From: Clostridiales bacterium | GTDB taxonomy: Bacteria; Bacillota; Clostridia; Oscillospirales; Oscillospiraceae | DNA: 10,668 nt | Assembly (NCBI GenBank): GCA_003525905.1 | Contig: DQIA01000103.1 | Span: forward strand, 1 to 10,668 | Reading direction: 5' to 3' | Part shown: in pieces, positions 6,074 to 10,668 of the stretch | Numbering within the stretch: position 1 is the first letter of the stretch | Layout of the letters: the number at the start of each line of letters is the position of its first letter | The notes under the pieces: generated by a model | The model's input: only the letters and a program-made list of their open reading frames with translations | The model's database searches: none | Told to the model about the DNA's origin: nothing | Translations under genes and position numbers: made by a program

Positions 6074-7896
6074 CAGACTCCCTCCTTTCCGAGCAGGCGG
6101 CGGTCGTCGCTGCTCATCTGGATGTCATAGATATCGCGGTAAATGCCGGGCTTGGCGATGAGCTCGGCGTGCGTACCCAGCTCCGAGACGCGGCCGCCGT
6201 CGAGCACGAGGATGCAGTCGGCCTGCATGAGCGTCGTTACGCGGTGGGAGATGAGCAGCACCGTCGCCTTGCCGAGCGATTCGTGCAGGGCGGCGCGGAT
6301 CTTTGCGTCCGTCTCGGCGTCCACGGCTGAGAGCGAGTCGTCAAACACCATGATGGGCGCCCTCTGCATCAGCATGCGCGCAATGGCCACGCGCTGCTTC
6401 TGCCCGCCGGACAGCGTCACGCCGCGCTCGCCCACGAGCGTCTCATAGCCCTCCGGGAATTCGCAGATGGCCTCGTCCACGCAGGCAATGGCCGCGGCGC
6501 TGCGCAGCTCCTCCTGCGGCGCGCCGGGGCGCGTGGCGGCGATGTTCTCGCGGATGGTCTGCGAGAACAGGAACGGCTCCTGCAGCACAAGGCCGATCTG
6601 GCTGCGCAGGCTCTCGCGCGTAAAGCTGCGGATGTCCACGCCGCCGATGGTGATGCGGCCCTCCTGCAGGTCGTACAGCCGGTCGAGCAGATGCACGAGC
6701 GTACTCTTGCCCGAGCCGGTGCCGCCGAGGATGGCAAATGTGCTTCCCTGCGGGATCGTGAACGAGACGTCCTGCAGCACGGGCGTCTCGCCGTAGCCGA
6801 ACGTCACATGCTCAAAGACGATGTCGCCCTCCGCGCTGTGCGGCGCGGCCTCGGGCGCGTCCTTCTCCTCCGGCGCGCGCAGGATATAGCCCACGCGGTC
6901 GAGCGACACGCCCGCCTTGCTCATGTCCGAAAGCACGCGGCCGAGCGAGCGCACCGGCCACGACAGGGCCTCGTTATAGCTGATGAAGGCGAGAAATTTG
7001 CCGAGCGTCATATTGCCGTGCACGCTCTCGACGATGCCGCAGACGATGATGACCATGACCTGCAGGCACGTCAGCAGCGTGCCGGAGGCCCAGTAGACCG
7101 AGAGCAGGCGGCCGAGGCGGATCCACAGGCTGGCAAATTTCTCGTTCTTTTCGCAGAAGCGGTCCGTTTCGAAGCGCTCGCGGCCGAAGGCACGCACAAC
7201 GCGCACGCCGGTCAGGTTCTCCTGCGCACAGGTCGTCAGGTCGCCCTCGGCCTCGTCCGCCGCCTGAAAGCGGCCGGAGATGCGCCGGTAGAACACACCG
7301 GACGACAGGCCGACGATCGGGATGAACGCCAGCGCCACGAACGACAGCCGCACGTTCATCCGGAACATGATGACGAGATATAAAATGATGAGGAAGACCG
7401 TGCGCACGACCTCGACGAGCTGGTTGCACACGAACGTGCGGATGACGTCGACGTCCGAGGTGCAGCGCTGGATGATCTCGCCCGTGGAGTGGGCTGTGTG
7501 CCACGAAAAGCTCAGGTGCTGGATGTGGTCATACAGCCCGTCGCGGATGCGCTTGACGAACGACTCCGACCCGCGCGAAAGCTGCGTGCGCTGGCCATAG
7601 TTGCAGAAGCCGCGCAGCAGGGCCAGCAGCAGCACGGCCGCGGCCGCGAGCCACAGCGCGTGGAGCTTCTGCGCCTGCAGCAGCGGCAGAAGCGGCTGCA
7701 GAAACGCCGGGAGCGACGGCTCCTCTGCGCCGAGGATGGAGTCCACCGTCAGACGGATGACCTGCGGCGTGAGGGCATTGAATACCATCCCGAGGCAGGC
7801 GCACAGCAGGGCCACGACAAAATAGTGGATGCTGCCGCGCAGAAAGCGCACGATGAGCTGCACCTTCTCCCGCCACGGGATCGATTGCGTTTCCAT
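6073..7896 (-). CDS. ABC exporter half-transporter, degenerate-site subunit (BmrC/TM287-like role)
   Basis: This 607-residue partner of the downstream gene has a membrane domain (about residues 20-330) and a nucleotide-binding domain (about 358-590). Walker A is GGTGSGKST (391-399), Q-loop Q439, signature LSGGQ (495-499), Walker B IMVFDD, D-loop SAVD (523-526) and switch H551. The residue after the Walker B aspartate is D520 where a catalytic Glu is expected, the hallmark of the degenerate ATP site in BmrC, LmrC and TM287. Its intact LSGGQ would complete the active site of the partner, so the two subunits are complementary. AAAGGAG near 7906-7912 supports the ATG at 7896. Expression is probably controlled by the leader peptide and terminator located between the promoter (8185-8157) and this gene. 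The N-terminus carries no extra domain. The exact substrate cannot be read from sequence. Confidence 0.9.
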   Translation of the reverse strand: METQSIPWREKVQLIVRFLRGSIHYFVVALLCACLGMVFNALTPQVIRLTVDSILGAEEPSLPAFLQPLLPLLQAQKLHALWLAAAAVLLLALLRGFCNYGQRTQLSRGSESFVKRIRDGLYDHIQHLSFSWHTAHSTGEIIQRCTSDVDVIRTFVCNQLVEVVRTVFLIILYLVIMFRMNVRLSFVALAFIPIVGLSSGVFYRRISGRFQAADEAEGDLTTCAQENLTGVRVVRAFGRERFETDRFCEKNEKFASLWIRLGRLLSVYWASGTLLTCLQVMVIIVCGIVESVHGNMTLGKFLAFISYNEALSWPVRSLGRVLSDMSKAGVSLDRVGYILRAPEEKDAPEAAPHSAEGDIVFEHVTFGYGETPVLQDVSFTIPQGSTFAILGGTGSGKSTLVHLLDRLYDLQEGRITIGGVDIRSFTRESLRSQIGLVLQEPFLFSQTIRENIAATRPGAPQEELRSAAAIACVDEAICEFPEGYETLVGERGVTLSGGQKQRVAIARMLMQRAPIMVFDDSLSAVDAETDAKIRAALHESLGKATVLLISHRVTTLMQADCILVLDGGRVSELGTHAELIAKPGIYRDIYDIQMSSDDRRLLGKEGV

Positions 7897-7980
7897 AGAA
7901 GATCTCTCCTTTTTTCTGATTGCCGGGGGATGTTGATATGCTGACTGTAACGGCCTTCTCTCTCAAAGGCACTGCCGCAA

Positions 7981-8013
7981 TAAATAAAAAACGCCTCTCC
8001 TGCCGGAGAAGCG
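7981..8013 (-). terminator. Intrinsic terminator in the ABC operon leader (attenuator)
   Basis: Reading the minus strand, CGCTTCTCC (8013-8005) pairs with GGAGAGGCG (8000-7992) as nine pairs (one G-T) closed by a GGCA tetraloop. TTTTTTATTTA (7991-7981) follows at once. It lies between the leader frame's stop (8040) and the first transporter gene (7896), inside the transcribed leader, so it would stop transcription before the operon unless prevented. Confidence 0.85.
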
Positions 8014-8055
8014 CACAACAAGGAACAAAACAGGGCCTTTTATCCCCGCTTCCGG
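8003..8055 (-). promoter_or_regulatory. Possible antiterminator pairing
   Basis: CCGGAAGCG (8055-8047, the last codons of the leader frame) can pair with CGCTTCTCCGG (8013-8003) as nine pairs with a two-base bulge. The second partner is the whole 5' arm and part of the loop of the terminator, so the two structures exclude each other. A ribosome standing at the stop codon (8042-8040) would cover the first partner. The pairing was found by eye; stability was not calculated. Confidence 0.45.
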
Positions 8056-8123
8056 GCGCGCAAAACCGACAGACCGGTCCCCTGGACCGAAATAGAACCC
8101 GCTGCAAAGTACAGATAGGACAT
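8040..8123 (-). CDS. Putative regulatory leader peptide of the ABC operon, 27 aa
   Basis: A short frame begins ATG at 8123, eight bases after a perfect AAAGGAGG (8139-8132), and ends TAA at 8042-8040. The peptide starts MSYLYFAAGS, has a Gly/Ser/Val-rich middle and ends in a basic LRARKRG. There is no membrane segment or recognisable domain. It is the first thing transcribed from the promoter at 8185-8157 and is followed by an intrinsic terminator, so the act of translating it, rather than the product, is probably what matters. This is as for the bmrB leader upstream of bmrCD in B. subtilis. The SD-start region GGCGCGCA (8133-8126) is exactly complementary to TGCGCGCC (8062-8055) within the frame, which could limit its initiation. 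Function is inferred. Confidence 0.65.
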   Translation of the reverse strand: MSYLYFAAGSISVQGTGLSVLRARKRG

Positions 8124-8156
8124 TCTGCGCGCCTCCTTTCGTAAAATCTGATATCC

Positions 8157-8185
8157 AGTATAGGGGAAAACTGCGACTTTGTCAA
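8157..8185 (-). promoter_or_regulatory. Strong sigma-A promoter of the ABC exporter operon
   Basis: TTGACA (8185-8180) is a perfect -35 box and TATACT (8162-8157) a five-of-six -10 box, with an ideal 17-base spacer. The start would be near 8150, giving a leader of about 255 bases before the first transporter gene. A strong promoter followed by a leader terminator fits control by attenuation rather than by initiation. Confidence 0.85.
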
Positions 8186-8194
8186 CCCTGATGT

Positions 8195-8208
8195 CCGAAA
8201 TATTTCGG
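8195..8208. promoter_or_regulatory. Perfect 14-bp palindrome upstream of the ABC promoter
   Basis: CCGAAATATTTCGG is fully self-complementary and lies nine bases upstream of the -35 box. It could be a dimeric-regulator operator, but no regulator gene is present in the window and no second copy was seen. Confidence 0.35.
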
Positions 8209-8209
8209 G

Positions 8210-8417
8210 CGGCAGCGCATTATTTCTCGAGAGCGTTCGGCGAGAGCTTTTTGTCGAGACAAGGCTTGAAACGTGCAGAGTGCTTTGTGTATCCGCAGGG
8301 GGCAAAGCCGCCAACGGCTGTGCAATACATCAGGCCTTTCGAGCCGATAGATCGGCGAAAAAAGATCCGGCGAAGGCCGAAGCTGCAATTGTGCGCTGTT
8401 GCCCCAGAGGTTTTTCC
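8210..8417. other. Intergenic stretch between divergent promoters; no supported gene
   Basis: Short frames exist on both strands but have no ribosome binding site or recognisable protein features. Local hairpins include GCCGAT-AG-ATCGGC at about 8343-8356. The stretch is larger than two promoters need, so it may hold a further regulator site or a remnant sequence. I cannot name one. Confidence 0.4.
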
Positions 8418-8446
8418 TTGCCGTTTTGCCGCATTTGTGGTATGAT
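8418..8446 (+). promoter_or_regulatory. Promoter of the yfcE-like/rluD-like pair
   Basis: TTGCCG (8418-8423) and TATGAT (8441-8446) are spaced by 17 bases, with TGG before the -10 making it an extended type. The start near 8453 leaves about 30 bases before the ATG at 8483. Confidence 0.65.
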
Positions 8447-8482
8447 CGGGGGAGAATTGCAACGGAAAGGAACGAAGAAACC

Positions 8483-9025
8483 ATGAAATGGATCATTGCC
8501 TCGGACCTGCACGGCTCTGCCCACTACTGCCGCCAGCTCCTCGAGGCCTGGAAGCGCGAGGAAGCGCCGCGCATGCTCTTCCTCGGCGATCTGCTGTATC
8601 ACGGCCCGCGCAACGACCTGCCCGAGGGCTATGCGCCGAAGGAGGTCATCGCCCTGCTGCAGGAGCGGCAGGCCGACATTTTCTGTGTGCGCGGCAACTG
8701 CGAGGCCGAGGTCGATCAGATGGTGCTGCCCTTCCCCGTCCTTGCGGATTACTGCCTGCTTGAGTCGGCGGGCCATCTCATCTATGCCACGCACGGCCAC
8801 CATTTTAACGAGGACCATCTGCCGCCCCTGCATCCGGGCGACGTCCTGCTCCACGGCCACACGCACATCCCCTGCCGCACCCTGCGCGACGGCGTCTATG
8901 TCCTGAATCCCGGCTCCGTCTCCATCCCGAAGGCCGGGAGCTGGCATGGCTATATGACGCTGGAGGACGGCGTGTTCACCTGGAAGACGCTCTCCGGCGA
9001 CGTGCGCGACACGCTGCGGCTCTGA
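8483..9025 (+). CDS. yfcE: YfcE-family metallophosphodiesterase
   Basis: This 180-residue protein is a calcineurin-like metallophosphoesterase of the YfcE/MJ0936 type, which uses two metal ions. Family members hydrolyse phosphodiesters in vitro; the natural substrate is unclear. Metal-ligand motifs appear in the expected order: SDLHG (D8, H10), GD (35-36), GNCE (71-74), H104 in THGHH and GHTH (125-128), followed by NPGSVSIPK near the C-terminus. The length is typical for YfcE. Its chosen ATG at 8483 follows GGAAAGGA at 8464-8471, and a longer in-frame reading from 8399 would begin upstream of the promoter. It is the first gene of a pair, with rluD eleven bases downstream. The symbol reflects family membership, not proven orthology. 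Confidence 0.9.
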   Translation: MKWIIASDLHGSAHYCRQLLEAWKREEAPRMLFLGDLLYHGPRNDLPEGYAPKEVIALLQERQADIFCVRGNCEAEVDQMVLPFPVLADYCLLESAGHLIYATHGHHFNEDHLPPLHPGDVLLHGHTHIPCRTLRDGVYVLNPGSVSIPKAGSWHGYMTLEDGVFTWKTLSGDVRDTLRL

Positions 9026-9036
9026 GGGGGCTTATT

Positions 9037-9942
9037 ATGGAATTCACAGCAGCGCAGGATGGCCTGCGCGTGGATGTCTTTCTGGCGGGCTGCCTGCCGG
9101 AGCTGACCCGCAGCGCCGTGCAGCGCCTGCTCGCTGAGGGCGGCGTGACCTGCGGCGGCGCGCCCGTGCGGAAAAACGCGCGCACGGAGGCCGGAGCCGT
9201 CTACGCCGTCACCCTGCCGGAGGCGCGGCCCGTGGAGACCGCTGCACAGGATATCCCGCTCGACATTGTCTATGAGGACGGGGACGTGCTCGTCATCAAT
9301 AAGCCGAAGGGGCTTGTCGTTCACCCGGCCGCCGGGCACGAGGACGGTACGCTCGTCAACGCCCTGCTCTATCACTGCGGCGACAGCCTGTCCGGCGTGG
9401 GCGGCGAGCGCCGCCCCGGCATCGTCCACCGCATCGACCGCGACACGACCGGCCTGCTCATCGTGGCGAAGAACGACTTTGCTCACCGGCGCCTTGCCGC
9501 CCAGCTCAGCGACCACACGCTGCGCCGCACCTATGAGTGCATCGTCCGCGGCGGCTTCCGCGAGGACAGCGGCACGGTCAATGCGCCCATCGGCCGCGAC
9601 CCGCGTGACCGCAAGCGCATGGCCGTCACGGAGAAAAACAGCCGCGAGGCCGTGACGCACTGGGAGGTCATCGCGCGCTACGGGCAGTATACGCACCTGC
9701 GCTGCCGCCTCGAGACCGGCCGCACGCACCAGATCCGCGTGCATATGGCGTGGATCCGCCACCCCATCGCGGGCGACCCCGTCTACGGCATCGGCAAGCC
9801 GGAGCTCGGCCTGCATTCGCAGTGCCTCCACGCGAAGGAGCTGACGTTCCTGCACCCCCGCACCGGCGAGGAGATGACGCTCTCCTGCCCCCTGCCGGAG
9901 GAGTTTGAGAATGCGCTGAAGAAGCTGCAGAGGATGATGTGA
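9037..9942 (+). CDS. rluD: RluA/RluD-family 23S rRNA pseudouridine synthase
   Basis: This 301-residue enzyme isomerises uridine to pseudouridine in RNA. Family members RluD/YlyB act on helix 69 of 23S rRNA, but the exact target here is inferred. An N-terminal S4 RNA-binding domain (about residues 9-56, LRVDVFLAGCLPELTRSAVQ) precedes the catalytic domain. D135 in HRIDRDTTGLL (131-141) is the catalytic aspartate. LINKP-type DVLVINKPKGLVVHP (83-97) and LETGRTHQIRVHM (225-237) are further family motifs. The length is normal for RluD. GAGGGGG (9024-9030) overlaps the yfcE stop and sits six bases from the ATG, so the two genes are an operon. In many Firmicutes this gene follows lspA; here it follows a phosphodiesterase instead. 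No clear terminator follows before the repeat region. Confidence 0.9.
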   Translation: MEFTAAQDGLRVDVFLAGCLPELTRSAVQRLLAEGGVTCGGAPVRKNARTEAGAVYAVTLPEARPVETAAQDIPLDIVYEDGDVLVINKPKGLVVHPAAGHEDGTLVNALLYHCGDSLSGVGGERRPGIVHRIDRDTTGLLIVAKNDFAHRRLAAQLSDHTLRRTYECIVRGGFREDSGTVNAPIGRDPRDRKRMAVTEKNSREAVTHWEVIARYGQYTHLRCRLETGRTHQIRVHMAWIRHPIAGDPVYGIGKPELGLHSQCLHAKELTFLHPRTGEEMTLSCPLPEEFENALKKLQRMM

Positions 9943-10003
9943 CAAGGCCGGTGGAGTGTGGAGGGTTGAGAGCAGAATGTGAAGAGAGAAAAGCTTTCAG
10001 ATT
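9943..10003 (+). other. Purine-rich spacer after rluD
   Basis: Positions 9953-9995 are almost all A and G (tggagtgtggagggttgag). A pyrimidine-rich counterpart (ttccactctcc, caattttccac) lies at 10408-10431, so the two loosely form an inverted pair around repeat copy 4. No terminator is evident here. Confidence 0.4.
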
Positions 10004-10132
10004 TGTCATTGCGAGGAGGCCAAAGGCCGACGTGGCAATCTCGCAGTACCCAGCTGAACTGTGGGAAAGCTATCGGCAAAATCGCAGCTGCCTGCAGGAG
10101 ATTCCCACGTCGCTTCGCTCCTCGGAATGACA
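10004..10132. repeat. Long inverted-repeat unit, full, in copy 4
   Basis: As written on the plus strand, the left arm has ATTGC/GCAAT with the GGCC-AAA-GGCC tip and the right arm has ATTCC/GGAAT with the TCGCTTCGCT tip. The centre (10045-10100) is more diverged than in the other full units. Confidence 0.8.
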
Positions 10133-10260
10133 ACCTTGGGGGCATTGCGCCATAGAAGCAATACGGCACATACTGCCCAGCCTGCATGGCGCTCAGGGAG
10201 CGCCGCTACAGACGCAATTGGTGCGTGGCATTTTAACGGCGGCCGGTACGAATCGGCAGT

Positions 10261-10305
10261 GCCTTCCCGAGATTGCCACGGCCCCGTTGGGGCCTCGCAA
10301 TGACA
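10261..10305. repeat. Half inverted-repeat unit in copy 4
   Basis: Only the right arm (cccgagattgccacgg through cctcgcaatgaca) is present, with ATTGC/GCAAT and the GGCCCC-GTT-GGGGCC tip, the same tip as in 4029-4154. Confidence 0.75.
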
Positions 10306-10440
10306 AATCGGAGGCTTTTACCATTTTAACGACAGCCTGTTGATTGTGCCGGTGCTGCGCCGGGAGCGGCATGCCGCTCCCCTACAACGCGCAACCGGCA
10401 GCCTTGCAAAACTTTCCACTCTCCATTTTCAATTTTCCAC

Positions 10441-10463
10441 TTGCAGCCGCTCCCCTGCAACGC
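10441..10463 (-). repeat. Solo terminus fragment of the composite repeat
   Basis: The reverse complement contains gttgcaggggagcgg, which matches the left end of copy 2 (2045-2059). It stands alone, about 55 bases from copy 4, suggesting decay or nested insertion of these elements. Confidence 0.5.
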
Positions 10464-10498
10464 TCCATCGATACCCTCATTTTCCCATAAAACCACCG

Positions 10499-10525
10499 CA
10501 AGCCGGAGGCAGTGCCTCCGGCTTG
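10499..10525. terminator. Strong GC hairpin, possible terminator
   Basis: CAAGCCGGAGGCA and TGCCTCCGGCTTG are exact complements (13 pairs around a single central G; in practice a CAGTG loop). The plus-strand side lacks a T tract. The minus-strand side continues GCGGTGGTTTTATGG, a weak one. It may terminate transcription arriving from right of the window, or from rluD inefficiently. Confidence 0.5.
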
Positions 10526-10546
10526 GTGCATATTCTCGGGTGCTGC

Positions 10547-10662
10547 CTCATACTAGAATCTGATAAAAAGCTTTAAAAGCTTTTTATAGCGCCGAGGGCG
10601 CGTCAGATTCTGCATGAGACGGCGCAGCGTGCGTCAGCACGATGCGAGTGTGCGTAGCACAC
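10547..10662. other. Array of stable stem-loops at the right edge
   Basis: An outer stem AGAATCTGA/TCAGATTCT (10555-10563 with 10603-10611), extended by CTCAT/ATGAG (10547-10551 with 10614-10618), encloses two hairpins. These are TAAAAAGCTTT/AAAGCTTTTTA (10564-10586) and GCGCC/GGCGC (10589-10601). Two more hairpins follow: CGTGC-GTCA-GCACG (10628-10641) and GTGTGC-GTA-GCACAC (10648-10662). No open reading frame explains it. It may be a structured RNA, a repeat, or the start of an element cut by the window edge. Confidence 0.5.
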
Positions 10663-10668
10663 GGGATT

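Larger units (their letters stand above)
10004..10387 (-). repeat. Composite palindromic repeat, copy 4 (inverted, truncated)
   Basis: Read on the minus strand from 10387, this copy follows the same order as copies 2 and 3: end TTGTAGGGG, 'cgttaaaatgg' (about 10320), half palindrome (10305-10261), 'cgttaaaatg' (about 10237), hairpin GGCGCTCCCTGAGCGCC (10204-10188), then full palindrome (10132-10004). The distal terminus is missing, replaced by the purine-rich spacer after rluD. Confidence 0.75.

Noticed and set aside
6691..7383. 230-codon plus-strand frame
   Set aside because: Antisense to the degenerate-site ABC subunit; low-complexity basic and acidic composition without motifs.
7529..8314. 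261-codon minus-strand frame covering the ABC leader
   Set aside because: It would cross the promoter, leader peptide and terminator and then enter the first transporter gene out of frame.
8179..8496. Small plus- and minus-strand frames between the divergent promoters
   Set aside because: No ribosome binding site, no motif, and they overlap the promoters of real genes on both sides.
8950..9945. 331-codon minus-strand frame
   Set aside because: It lies opposite the well-supported pseudouridine synthase and shows no domain or ribosome binding site.
10188..10204. GGCGCTC...GAGCGCC hairpins as intrinsic terminators (also at 111, 2231 and 3954)
   Set aside because: None is followed by a T tract and all belong to the composite repeat.

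Overview
The window is about 10.7 kb of GC-rich DNA. Promoters are low-GC sigma-A type, ribosome binding sites are strong (AGGAGG), and gut-clostridial-style families are present (a DUF2974/Mbeg1-like hydrolase, a paired ABC exporter). With the dense palindromic intergenic repeats, this suggests a high-GC Clostridia genome, probably Oscillospiraceae/Ruminococcaceae. The taxon is an inference; there is no rRNA or other marker gene.

Layout from left to right. Positions 1-410 hold a copy of a composite palindromic repeat. A minus-strand operon (1958 to 437) encodes an unrecognised polytopic membrane protein, then ribose-5-phosphate isomerase B (rpiB). A second repeat copy (2046-2551) lies between that operon's promoter and the plus-strand DUF2974 alpha/beta-hydrolase-like gene (2621-3709), which ends at a strong terminator. 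A third copy (3774-4236) follows, so the hydrolase gene is bracketed by two direct copies. A minus-strand operon (7896 to 4247) encodes two translationally coupled half-transporters that look like a heterodimeric ABC exporter with one degenerate ATP site (BmrC/BmrD, TM287/288 type). Divergent from it is a plus-strand pair: a YfcE-like metallophosphoesterase (8483-9025) and an RluD-family 23S rRNA pseudouridine synthase (9037-9942). Positions 9943-10668 hold a fourth, inverted repeat copy and, at the right edge, a run of stable hairpins with no recognisable gene.

The most interesting item is the 5' leader of the ABC operon (about 8185 to 7980, minus strand). A near-consensus promoter is followed by a perfect Shine-Dalgarno and a 27-codon open frame, then a textbook intrinsic terminator, and only then the first transporter gene. 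The end of the small frame can pair with the 5' arm of that terminator. This is the arrangement expected for ribosome-mediated transcription attenuation of a drug exporter, as known for Bacillus subtilis bmrB-bmrCD, but the peptide is not one I recognise.

The second notable item is the composite repeat. It is about 460-510 bp with inverted termini, and internal arms that show compensatory base changes (ATTGC/GCAAT versus ATTCC/GGAAT). Copies abut almost every transcription unit end in the window. The genes otherwise look like ordinary chromosomal housekeeping and accessory genes; I see no phage, plasmid, CRISPR or transposase gene.
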